Origin: Brachybacterium subflavum
Lineage (GTDB): Bacteria > Actinomycetota > Actinomycetes > Actinomycetales > Dermabacteraceae
Direction: 5' to 3'
DNA: 64,000 nt
Assembly: GCF_009299795.1 (NCBI RefSeq)
Contig: NZ_VIGP01000003.1
Coordinates: 62,001-126,000, forward strand
Shown: piece after piece, positions 48,677-58,262 of the stretch
How the letters are laid out: each line of letters starts with the position of its first letter
Numbering within the stretch: position 1 is the stretch's first letter
Notes under the pieces: generated by a model
The model's database searches: none
The model's input: the letters and a program-made list of their open reading frames with translations, nothing else
What the model was told of the DNA's origin: nothing
Program-made: the position numbers and the translations under genes

Positions 48677-50106
48677 GGGGTCTCCTGGATGTCGATGTCG
48701 GCGGTGCCGAACAGCACGCGCACGTGCACGGTCGTGATGTCCTCGTCGTCGGCGGTGCGGGCCGCCGGGTTCTCGAGCTCGGTCGAGGCGAGCAGGGTCC
48801 CGTCGGGTTGGGAGTCGCGGGTGTCAGGGGTGCGCACTCCCGCGACCAGGCCGTCAACCTCCACGCGCACGGGAGCATCGTCCGGAAGGAGCACCTGGGT
48901 GGTCCCCGCGCCCAGCCACATCTCCACATCGCCTCCGCGATCAGCCGGCGAGAGGTCACGCAGGTCCAGGCCGGGGCTCCCGGCGATCATCGCGAAGCGC
49001 TCGGTCGTGCCGATGCTCTGGGCGTCGACCGTCCACTGGGTGTCCCCGAAGGGACTGATCTGCGTGCCGGCGGGGACGACCCCGAAGACGACCAGGGCGA
49101 TCACGGCGATGAAGGAGAACAGTCCCAGACCTCCGCTCTCTCGGCCGCGGATGCCCGCCACCACGGTGGCGATCGCGAGGACGGCGAGGGCGCCGGCGAG
49201 ACCCACGATGAGCGGCGCGTCGGACCACCCCAGAGCCTGGGCCGAGAGGGCGACGAGCGCACCGACGACCAGAGCCATGCCGAGTCCGATCGCGACGAAC
49301 CCTGCGGAGGGCTGGCGCCTGCGCCATCTCGCCGCGCGCTCGGCGAGCCTCTCCTCGCGGCGGTGTCGCAGATCCTCCTCGTGGGCGCGCCGGTCGGCCG
49401 ACCGCTGCTGGAAGGAGGCGCCGTGGTGCCCGGCGGCCCTCGGGGCGCGCGGCGCGGCGCCGAGGGCCGACCAGTGCTGACCCTGGGAGGGCCCTTCTGT
49501 GTTCGCCGAGGCGGCCGACCCGCCGCGCGTCCCGTGTGGGCGGTCACGGCCGTGGCCGGCGTGGTCACCGGTGCGGCGTGCGATGAGCACGACGAGCCAG
49601 GCCAGGATTCCGACCAGCACGAGGGCCCAGGCGGTGCGCATGGTGGTCTCGAGCCAGCCCGGCATGCTCCACCAGTCCGGCGCGCCCCGCCACCACAGTC
49701 CCTGCCCGTAGGGGGTCAGGCCCAGGAGGATCAGCACGCCGATGGCGATCTGGGCCGGAGCGAAGATCCCCGCGAAGAGGTCTTCGAGCACGATCTCGTC
49801 CCGGATGTCGGGGAGCAGTGCCCAGCCGATCGCGTAGGCGATGAGAACAGGCCCGCCGAGGAGGGCGACCACGATCGCGATGCCGCGGACCAGCAGGGGG
49901 TCCAGGCCCGTGCGCTCGGAGATGGCGCCGCACACGCCGGCGATCCAGCGCTCGTCGCTGCGCACCAGTCCGATGCCGCGCATCCAGGCGAAGAAGCCGA
50001 AGCGGGGGCGTCCTGCCTCGTCGTTCTCGGTGTGCGGTGCGCTCTCGCCGGGCGGTGCGTCCGGGGAGGCACCGGAGGAGTCGGGGCCGTGGGGAGGGGT
50101 CGTCAT
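48673..50106 (-). CDS. PspC-domain membrane protein
   Basis: A ~477-residue protein with a PspC domain (DERWIAGVCGAISERTGLDP, VRGIAIVVALLGGPVLIAYA), four or five further membrane helices, a polar Ala/His/Arg-rich linker (about 190-260) and a C-terminal beta-rich domain (WTVDAQSIGTTERFAMIAGS, VEMWLGAGTTQVLLPDD). The C-terminal part resembles the adhesin-like domains found in actinobacterial PspC proteins. It is divergent from a histidine kinase that also carries PspC, across 134 bp. AATGCT ends 6 nt before the ATG, a weak leaderless promoter. Confidence 0.85.
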   Translation of the reverse strand: MTTPPHGPDSSGASPDAPPGESAPHTENDEAGRPRFGFFAWMRGIGLVRSDERWIAGVCGAISERTGLDPLLVRGIAIVVALLGGPVLIAYAIGWALLPDIRDEIVLEDLFAGIFAPAQIAIGVLILLGLTPYGQGLWWRGAPDWWSMPGWLETTMRTAWALVLVGILAWLVVLIARRTGDHAGHGRDRPHGTRGGSAASANTEGPSQGQHWSALGAAPRAPRAAGHHGASFQQRSADRRAHEEDLRHRREERLAERAARWRRRQPSAGFVAIGLGMALVVGALVALSAQALGWSDAPLIVGLAGALAVLAIATVVAGIRGRESGGLGLFSFIAVIALVVFGVVPAGTQISPFGDTQWTVDAQSIGTTERFAMIAGSPGLDLRDLSPADRGGDVEMWLGAGTTQVLLPDDAPVRVEVDGLVAGVRTPDTRDSQPDGTLLASTELENPAARTADDEDITTVHVRVLFGTADIDIQETP

Positions 50107-50240
50107 GGCTCCAGCATTCCCGGGCGGAGGGCTCCGCACCATCGGGGAGCACCCCGAGAGTCCCCTGGGATGTGGAGGCAGAACCCTGGGATCGGCCCGG
50201 GGGAGTGCCGGACGGCACCGGCGCCTGCTTGGATGAGGGC

Positions 50241-51584
50241 GTGAGGACGACCAGGATCATCCGGCCCCGGCAGCATGCCGTGGCAGGAGTGTGCGCGGGT
50301 CTCGCCGAGCACACGGGTCTGCCCCTGGCCACCGTGAGGGCAGGAGCCTGCGTGCTCACCGCGACGGGCGGCGCCGGAGCCCTGCTGTACGTGTGGCTGT
50401 GGGCGACGACGCCCCTCGCCGGGGCCGACTCACCGGCACTGCGCGCTTCCCTCACCCGGGCAGCCTCACCCGCGACGGCGGCGGGCGCAGCAGGCGCCGA
50501 GGACGATCAGGCGCATGGCCAAGTCCGGAGCGGCCCGTCGAGCAGGTCCGCGCTGGGACGAGCGCCCGTCACCGAGATCCTCCTCGGACTCGCCCTCCTG
50601 CTCGCGGGCGGTGCGATGGTGGCCTCGCGACTGGGAGCACAGATCCCCCTGGCGTTCTTCGTGCCCGCCGTGTTCGTGCTCATCGGCGCCGGGCTCGCCT
50701 GGCGGCAGCTGCACGAGCTGCGGATCGGACGCGCGAGCGGCCCGTCGGCGCAGGTCGCACGGGTCGCCGGGGCGCTCGCCCTCGTGGTGCTCGGGATCCT
50801 GCTGTTCTTCGTCTCCGACGCGGAGCCCAATGTGTGGACCGTGTTCGTGGCGGCGACCTCCGTGCTGCTGGGCGTCGGCGTGGTCCTCGCGCCCTGGGCC
50901 GTGCGCCTGGTGCGGGATCTCGCCGAGGAGCGCGCCGCGCGCGCCCGCGAGGTCGAGAGGGCGGAGTTCGCCGCCCACCTCCATGACTCGGTGCTGCAGA
51001 CGCTGGCCCTGATCCAGCAGAAGGCCGAGCCCGGATCCGAGGCCTCGCGCCTGGCACGCGGACAGGAGCGCGAGCTGCGCAGCTGGCTGTTCGCAGAGAC
51101 CGCCGGCAGCGGGACCGCCGGGCCGCTCGACCTCGCGGCCGAGCTCCGGCGGGCGGCGATGCAGTGCGAGCAGGAGCACGCGGTGAGGATCGACGTGGTC
51201 ACCACCGGCCGGGCCGTGCCGGAGGCGCCGGAGGGGCTGCTCGCCGCGGCCCGGGAGGCGATGCTGAACGCCGCCCGGCACGCCGGAGGCACGATCAGCG
51301 TGTACTCCGAGGCTTCGGAGGGGATGCTCGAGGTGACCGTCTCCGATCGCGGTCCCGGCTTCGACCTCGCATCCATCGGGCCGGAGCGGCTGGGCGTGCG
51401 CGAATCGATCATCGGCCGCATGCGGCGTCTGGGCGGCAGCGCGCGGATCCAGCCCGGACCCGGCGGCACCGGAACGCGCGTCGAGCTGAGGCTCCCGCGC
51501 GCCCAGGGTGCAGGGGAGACCGAGCGGCCGACCGCCGCCTCCGCGCCGACGACCACCGTCCCGTCACCACAGGAGCACCGATGA
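50241..51584 (+). CDS. Sensor histidine kinase with N-terminal PspC domain
   Basis: A ~447-residue membrane kinase. It starts with a PspC domain (ARP-free form: QHAVAGVCAGLAEHTGLPLA), followed by about four membrane helices. The HisKA_3-type dimerisation box is FAAHLHDSVLQTLALIQQKA (phospho-His ~residue 248) and the ATPase domain has AAREAMLNAARHAGG (N box) and VSDRGPGFDLASIG (G1). It pairs with the LuxR-type regulator that overlaps it by 4 nt. The PspC domain suggests it senses membrane or cell-envelope state. The GTG at 50241 follows TTGGAT with a 6-nt spacer. Confidence 0.9.
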   Translation: MRTTRIIRPRQHAVAGVCAGLAEHTGLPLATVRAGACVLTATGGAGALLYVWLWATTPLAGADSPALRASLTRAASPATAAGAAGAEDDQAHGQVRSGPSSRSALGRAPVTEILLGLALLLAGGAMVASRLGAQIPLAFFVPAVFVLIGAGLAWRQLHELRIGRASGPSAQVARVAGALALVVLGILLFFVSDAEPNVWTVFVAATSVLLGVGVVLAPWAVRLVRDLAEERAARAREVERAEFAAHLHDSVLQTLALIQQKAEPGSEASRLARGQERELRSWLFAETAGSGTAGPLDLAAELRRAAMQCEQEHAVRIDVVTTGRAVPEAPEGLLAAAREAMLNAARHAGGTISVYSEASEGMLEVTVSDRGPGFDLASIGPERLGVRESIIGRMRRLGGSARIQPGPGGTGTRVELRLPRAQGAGETERPTAASAPTTTVPSPQEHR

Positions 51585-52315
51585 GCACCACGTCCAGCAC
51601 CCCCGCGGCCGAGCGGCTGACCACTCTCATCGTCGATGACCATTCGATCTTCCGCTCCGGGCTCCGCGCGGAGCTGTCCGCCGACATCGATGTGCTGGGC
51701 GAGGCAGGAACGGTCGAGGAGGCGGTCGAGGCGATCCGGGCGCTCCGGCCGGTGACCGTGCTGCTGGACGTCCACCTGCCCGGCGGACGGGGAGGCGGAG
51801 GCGCCGAGGTCATCGCGCGCACCACGGGCGTCGAGCAGCCCGCGCCCGGGGCGTCTGCGGCGCCCGGGTCGGACCCGACGCACGCGGGTCGCCAGCCCGT
51901 GTTCCTCGCCCTCAGCGTCTCCGACGCCGCCGACGACGTGGTGCGCGTGATCCGCGCCGGGGCGCGCGGGTACCTCACCAAGAGCACCTCGGGCGCCGAC
52001 GTCTCCGCGGCCCTGCACCGCGTCGTGGCCGGCGACGCGGTGTTCTCCCCGCTGCTCGCGGGCTTCGTGCTCGACGCCTTCGGGGCCGCCGGGGGAGAGG
52101 AGGCCGCGAACGACGCCGAGCTCGACCGTCTCACCCGTCGAGAGCAGGAGGTGATGCGGCTCATCGCCCAGGGATACGCCTACAAGGAGGTCGCCTCCGA
52201 GCTGTTCATCTCCATCAAGACCGTGGAGACGCACGTGTCGAGCGTGCTGCGCAAGCTGCAGCTGTCCTCGCGGCACGAGCTCACGGCCTGGGCGCTCTCG
52301 CGGCGACTGCTCTGA
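51581..52315 (+). CDS. NarL/LuxR-family response regulator
   Basis: A 244-residue regulator: receiver domain (TTLIVDDHSIFRSGLRAEL; phospho-Asp in VTVLLDVHLPGG, ~residue 63; Lys in ARGYLTKSTSGADV) and a C-terminal LuxR HTH (LTRREQEVMRLIAQGYAYKE, FISIKTVETHVSSVLRKLQL). An unusual ~25-residue Gly/Ala/Pro-rich insert follows the phospho-Asp loop. It is coupled to the kinase gene. The divergent PspC operon is its likely target. Confidence 0.93.
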   Translation: MSTTSSTPAAERLTTLIVDDHSIFRSGLRAELSADIDVLGEAGTVEEAVEAIRALRPVTVLLDVHLPGGRGGGGAEVIARTTGVEQPAPGASAAPGSDPTHAGRQPVFLALSVSDAADDVVRVIRAGARGYLTKSTSGADVSAALHRVVAGDAVFSPLLAGFVLDAFGAAGGEEAANDAELDRLTRREQEVMRLIAQGYAYKEVASELFISIKTVETHVSSVLRKLQLSSRHELTAWALSRRLL

Positions 52316-52319
52316 GCGG

Positions 52320-52339
52320 CCGTCCCACAGGGTGGACGG
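52320..52339 (+). terminator. Hairpin plus TTT after the response regulator
   Basis: CCGTCC and GGACGG pair around a short, bulged inner stem, 4 nt after the stop codon, and TTT follows. The hairpin directly abuts the -35 of the ilvB promoter. Confidence 0.55.
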
Positions 52340-52340
52340 T

Positions 52341-52370
52341 TTGCCGCGCGGGTGTGGGGCGCACTACAGT
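52341..52370 (+). promoter_or_regulatory. ilvBN promoter (TTGCCG - 18 nt - TACAGT)
   Basis: A -35 (52341-52346) and a -10 (52365-52370) have an 18-bp spacer. The -10 ends 7 nt before the ATG of the leader peptide, so the transcript probably starts at or next to that ATG. Confidence 0.7.
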
Positions 52371-52377
52371 CGCCAGC

Positions 52378-52416
52378 ATGCAGACGATCATTCTCGTACT
52401 TCCAGAGCGCGGCTGA
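52378..52416 (+). CDS. Branched-chain leader peptide [12 protein letters not shown]
   Basis: A 12-codon ORF with five branched-chain codons in a row (ATC ATT CTC GTA CTT: Ile-Ile-Leu-Val-Leu). It is predicted leaderless, begins right after the ilvB promoter and is followed by a hairpin with a T5 run before ilvB. This is the arrangement of transcription attenuation: stalling at Ile/Leu/Val codons would change RNA folding and let transcription enter ilvBN. Such leaders precede ilvB in other actinobacteria. Confidence 0.85.
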   Translation: MQTIILVLPERG

Positions 52417-52441
52417 CGCCACCGTTCCAGAACGAGACGTC

Positions 52442-52480
52442 CCGCGCGCCCCTCGAGAGCCCCAGGCCGAGGGGCTTTTT
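52442..52480 (+). terminator. ilvBN attenuator
   Basis: GCCCCTCG (52448-52455) and CGAGGGGC (52468-52475) form an 8-bp stem directly followed by TTTTT (52476-52480). AGCCCC (52458-52463) could instead pair with GGGGCT (52471-52476). CCGCGC (52442-52447) can pair with GCGCGG in the leader-peptide codons (52407-52412), giving a possible competing fold. It lies 97 nt before ilvB. Confidence 0.75.
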
Positions 52481-52576
52481 GATGCCCACGCGGGGCCCAG
52501 TCCCCGCCACGGGTGGAGCGGGGGACATCGGCCGAGGATCTGCACAGCCCCATCCGCGAAGACCGAAGGAGTTCCG

Positions 52577-54334
52577 ATGACAGGCAAGAGAGTCACCGGC
52601 GCCGCATCATTGATCATGTCGCTCGAGCACGCGGGGGCCGACGTCGTCTTCGGCCTTCCCGGCGGGGCGATCCTGCCCACCTACGACCCGCTCATGGACG
52701 CGGAGACCCTGCGGCACATCCTGGTGCGCCACGAGCAGGGCGCGGGGCACGCGGCCAGCGGATACGCCCACGCGACCGGGAAGGTCGGCGTGTGCATGGC
52801 GACCTCAGGGCCGGGCGCCACGAACCTCATCACGGCGATCGCCGACGCGCAGATGGACTCCATCCCGATGGTCGCGATCACCGGGCAGGTCGGTTCGATG
52901 TTCATCGGCACCGACGCCTTCCAGGAGGCGGACATCGTGGGCATGACGATGCCCGTCACCAAGCACAACTTCCTGGTCAAGGATCCGGCGGAGATCCCCA
53001 CCGTCATCAAGCAGGCCTTCGAGATCGCCGCGACCGGCCGGCCCGGCGCGGTGCTCGTGGACGTCACCAAGGACGCCCAGCAGGGCATCACCGAGTTCGT
53101 GTGGCCCGATGACGTCAGCCTCCCCGGCTACCAGCCCGTCACGCAGCCGCCCGTCAAGGACGTGCGCGAGGCCGCCGAGCTGATCATGGCCAGCGAGCGC
53201 CCCGCCTTCCTCATCGGCGGGGGTGTGATCCGCGGCGGGGCGAGCGAGCAGGTGCGCGAGCTCGTCGACCTCACCGACGGTCCGATCACGACGACGCTGA
53301 TGGGCCGCGGCGCCCTTCCCGATTCCCACCCCCACCACCTGGGGATGCCCGGGATGCACGGCAGCGTCGCGGCGGTCTCCGCCCTGCAGCGCGCCGACCT
53401 CATGATCGCGATCGGCGCTCGCTTCGACGACCGCGTCACCGGCCGGCTCGACTCCTTCGCCCCCCGCGCGAAGGTGATCCACATCGACATCGACCCCGCG
53501 GAGATCGACAAGAACCGCCACGCGGACGTCGCGCTGATCGGCGATGCGGGGGCTGCCGCCTCGGCGCTCACCGCGGAGCTGCGCGAGCGCATCGAGCGCG
53601 AGGGCGCCCGCGACCTGAGCGCCTGGTGGCAGGTGCTGGACAACCTGCGCGAGACCTACCCGCTGGGCTGGACCGCGACCGACGACGGCTTCACCGCGCC
53701 GCAGAAGGTGATCTCCCGGATCGGCGAGATCTCCGGGCCGGAGTCGATCTTCGTCTCCGGCGTGGGCCAGCACCAGATGTGGTCCAGCCAGTTCATCCAC
53801 TACGAGCGCCCGAACTCCTGGATCAACTCCGGGGGCCTGGGGACCATGGGCTACTCGGTGCCCGCGGCGATGGGCGCGAAGGTCGGTGCGCCCGACCGCA
53901 CGGTGTGGGCGATCGACGGCGACGGCTGCTTCCAGATGACCAACCAGGAGCTCGCGACCTGTGTCATCAACGACATCCCGATCAAGGTCGCGATCATCAA
54001 CAACAGCTCGCTGGGCATGGTGCGCCAGTGGCAGAACCTGTTCTACGACCGCCGCTACTCCCACACGGACCTGAACACGGGGCACGGCACGCGCCGCGTC
54101 CCGGATTTCGTGAAGCTCGCCGAGGCGTACGGGGCCGTGGGCCTGCGCTGCGAGAGGGACGAGGACATCGACGCGACCATCCAGCAGGCCATGGAGATCA
54201 ACGACCGCCCCGTCGTCATCGACTTCACGGTCAGCGCGGACGCCATGGTGTGGCCGATGGTGCCCTCCGGCGTCTCCAACGACGAGATCCAGATCGCCCA
54301 GGGCATGAGCCCCGAGTGGGAGAGGGACATCTGA
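52577..54334 (+). CDS. ilvB: Acetolactate synthase large subunit
   Basis: IlvB is the TPP- and FAD-dependent catalytic subunit making acetolactate or acetohydroxybutyrate. The ~585-residue protein has [15 protein letters not shown], the catalytic Glu region [53 protein letters not shown] and the TPP motif [27 protein letters not shown] precedes the ATG at 52577. It lies behind a leader peptide and attenuator. ilvN follows after 3 nt. Confidence 0.97.
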   Translation: MTGKRVTGAASLIMSLEHAGADVVFGLPGGAILPTYDPLMDAETLRHILVRHEQGAGHAASGYAHATGKVGVCMATSGPGATNLITAIADAQMDSIPMVAITGQVGSMFIGTDAFQEADIVGMTMPVTKHNFLVKDPAEIPTVIKQAFEIAATGRPGAVLVDVTKDAQQGITEFVWPDDVSLPGYQPVTQPPVKDVREAAELIMASERPAFLIGGGVIRGGASEQVRELVDLTDGPITTTLMGRGALPDSHPHHLGMPGMHGSVAAVSALQRADLMIAIGARFDDRVTGRLDSFAPRAKVIHIDIDPAEIDKNRHADVALIGDAGAAASALTAELRERIEREGARDLSAWWQVLDNLRETYPLGWTATDDGFTAPQKVISRIGEISGPESIFVSGVGQHQMWSSQFIHYERPNSWINSGGLGTMGYSVPAAMGAKVGAPDRTVWAIDGDGCFQMTNQELATCVINDIPIKVAIINNSSLGMVRQWQNLFYDRRYSHTDLNTGHGTRRVPDFVKLAEAYGAVGLRCERDEDIDATIQQAMEINDRPVVIDFTVSADAMVWPMVPSGVSNDEIQIAQGMSPEWERDI

Positions 54335-54337
54335 GAC

Positions 54338-56120
<1,783 letters not shown>

Positions 56121-56207
56121 TCCCCGGTGATCACCCGGGCCGCCCGCGCGGTGCCCCGGTGATCGTGAGCGGATCGTCGTGCTCGAGGACTCTCAAGCAT
56201 CCGGACG

Positions 56208-56243
56208 ACGGCGGGCCCTCCCTGTGGGGAGGGCCCGCCGTTT
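56208..56243 (+). terminator. 15-bp hairpin after ilvC
   Basis: Arms 56208-56222 and 56227-56241 pair fully around TGTG, with the T-run beginning at 56241. This marks the border between the conserved ilv block and the lower-GC island. The 384-bp gap from ilvC to the next gene also holds the promoter at 56420; nothing else is recognisable in it. Confidence 0.8.
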
Positions 56244-56419
56244 CGTGTAGTGAGGGAGTCTCCTCGTTGCCGCAGAGCTCGATCAGGGACGTCGTGCCAC
56301 CGGGGTCGGAGGGATCTGAACGTCGGTGGTGTTCATGATCGATTTCCCGGGCATCGGGATGCTGGAGTCGACTCGAACAACTGAGGTGCGTCGGGCCAAG
56401 ATGAACGCTGACTGAACGG

Positions 56420-56475
56420 TAGAATGCGGTCGGCGCCCATGCACCGGGCCCGCCGGATGTCGATGCGACGTCCGG
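56420..56475 (+). promoter_or_regulatory. -10 TAGAAT and 5' UTR hairpin of the Stealth gene
   Basis: TAGAAT (56420-56425) is a good -10 lying 80 nt before the GTG. The 5' UTR contains a 10-bp hairpin (CCGGATGTCG 56453-56462 with CGACGTCCGG 56466-56475, one G-U pair) upstream of the ribosome site. Confidence 0.45.
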
Positions 56476-56504
56476 AGGCATAGAGAGCAGAGGAATTACG
56501 GGTC

Positions 56505-58193
56505 GTGGCGAAGGGTCTGTTCGAGCGAGTCCGCTCCAGCCATGCGGTCGACCCCCTAAGGGGCACCCCCGCGTGGAACGCGGCTCGCGCTGCACGGAAC
56601 TCGTTCCGGCACTCGAGCAGGAGCACGAGGGACTTCGCGGCCATCACCCGTTCCACGCACTCGGTGCCTCACGCAACGATCGGCCCGGACATCGAGACGC
56701 GTGGCAGCGTGCACTGGCATCGTGTCCCTGCAACGCTGGACCGGAACGTCTACGCGATGAATCTCGAGCTGGTCACGGGCGTGCTCGAGGCAGATGGGAT
56801 TCCCTGGTGGTGGGTCGACTCCGTCGGGCACAGGGGCCGACGAGTCGTCGCCGTCGACGACACCCAGCGTGAGTCCGTGCGACGCGCGCTTATCTCTGCA
56901 GCGATGGCGGACCCGCACGGGGCCGCCTGGCGCATCACAGACGCTCTCGCGCGGCGACCGCACTACGCTCTTCCCGGTCACGTGAGCTGGGATGAAGGTC
57001 TGTCGGAGTCCGGGGCCTGGCGCGTCGCGGAAGTGAAGACGTTCGAGGGCCACGAGAGGGACCTCGGGCTGTCCTACGGGTGCGACATCGAGTTCTGGCA
57101 GAACGACGTCGAGACGGGGCTCGTCATCGCACCACGCGAGAACCGTGCAGCCAAGATCCTGGATCGAGACTCCGCACGACTGATCGAGGGCGAGCGCGAC
57201 GGCAGGCACGTGCGGGTGCCCGAGGTCTTCGAGCAGACCATGCTCGAGGACGTAACCTTCCCGATCGATGTCGTGTACACGTGGGTTGACGGAGCGGACC
57301 CCGCCTGGATCGCGCGCAAGGCTGCTGTAATAGGGGAGACGTTGGCACCGGCGCTGCATGCCGAGGCGACAGATCCCGCCCGCTTCAGGTCACGGGACGA
57401 GCTCATGTATTCGTTGCGCTCCCTGGACGACTTCGCTCCGTGGGTGCGCCACGTGTATATCGTGACCGATCAGCAGGTTCCTCTGTGGCTGGACGCGAGC
57501 AATGAGCGGATCACGATCGTCGATCACCGCGACATCTTCCCTGACGACGGTCGACTGCCTGTGTTCAACTCGAATGCGATCATCAGCCGCCTGCATCACA
57601 TCGACGGGCTGAGCGAACACTTCCTCTACATGAACGACGACGTGATGCTCACGCGGCCCGTGAAGCCGGAACAGTTCTTCACCGCGTCAGGCATTGCCCT
57701 GGTCTCACCGTCGAACAATCGCCGACCGTTCATCTCGCCCTCCGTCGAGCACGAGCCGCACCTCAACCTCACCGCGAACATGCGGCGTCTGATGCTCGAT
57801 GCCACGGGACGGAACCTCTCCCGCGCCATCAAGCACACGCCCCACCCGATGCTTCGCAGCGTCCTCTACGAGCTCGAGGAGACCTTCGCAGAGGCGTACG
57901 ACGCGACCACGCGGTCACGGTTCCGCCACCACGAGGACATCGTCGCGGACCAGCTACACCACTACTATGCGCAGGCCACGGGACGCGCGGTGCCGGGAAG
58001 TCTCGGCTACACGTACCTGAACGTACTCGACGACCGTTTCGTTCCGGTGTTCAACGGCTTCGCGAAGAAGCGTGACCGAGATGCGATGTGTGTTAACGAC
58101 GCGCCCGTACCAGGCGCGGTTCCCATCAACGAGGTGTTCGTGGCAGCGTTTCTTGGAAACTTCTTCCCGGCATCGTCAGCGTTCGAAAAGTAG
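56505..58193 (+). CDS. Stealth-family sugar-phosphate transferase
   Basis: A 562-residue protein with the Stealth conserved regions: CR1 PIDVVYTWVDGADPAW (~residue 252), CR2 RDELMYSLRSLDDFAPWVRH, HVYIVTDQQVPLW, VFNSNAIISRLHHIDGL and EHFLYMNDDVMLTRPV. CR3/CR4-like segments follow near the C-terminus (HHEDIVADQLHHYYAQATG, FVAAFLGNFFPASS). Stealth proteins move hexose-1-phosphate to make capsule or wall phosphoglycans. The first ~240 residues are a less familiar domain. No membrane segment is seen, so it is likely cytoplasmic or peripheral. GTG start with an AGAGGA-like site. Confidence 0.9.
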   Translation: MAKGLFERVRSSHAVDPLRGTPAWNAARAARNSFRHSSRSTRDFAAITRSTHSVPHATIGPDIETRGSVHWHRVPATLDRNVYAMNLELVTGVLEADGIPWWWVDSVGHRGRRVVAVDDTQRESVRRALISAAMADPHGAAWRITDALARRPHYALPGHVSWDEGLSESGAWRVAEVKTFEGHERDLGLSYGCDIEFWQNDVETGLVIAPRENRAAKILDRDSARLIEGERDGRHVRVPEVFEQTMLEDVTFPIDVVYTWVDGADPAWIARKAAVIGETLAPALHAEATDPARFRSRDELMYSLRSLDDFAPWVRHVYIVTDQQVPLWLDASNERITIVDHRDIFPDDGRLPVFNSNAIISRLHHIDGLSEHFLYMNDDVMLTRPVKPEQFFTASGIALVSPSNNRRPFISPSVEHEPHLNLTANMRRLMLDATGRNLSRAIKHTPHPMLRSVLYELEETFAEAYDATTRSRFRHHEDIVADQLHHYYAQATGRAVPGSLGYTYLNVLDDRFVPVFNGFAKKRDRDAMCVNDAPVPGAVPINEVFVAAFLGNFFPASSAFEK

Positions 58194-58262
58194 AGCGACT
58201 TAAAATCCTAATACCCTCGCCTTTGCTGTTCGCGAAGGCTCAAGACCTACAGGATATTACAA

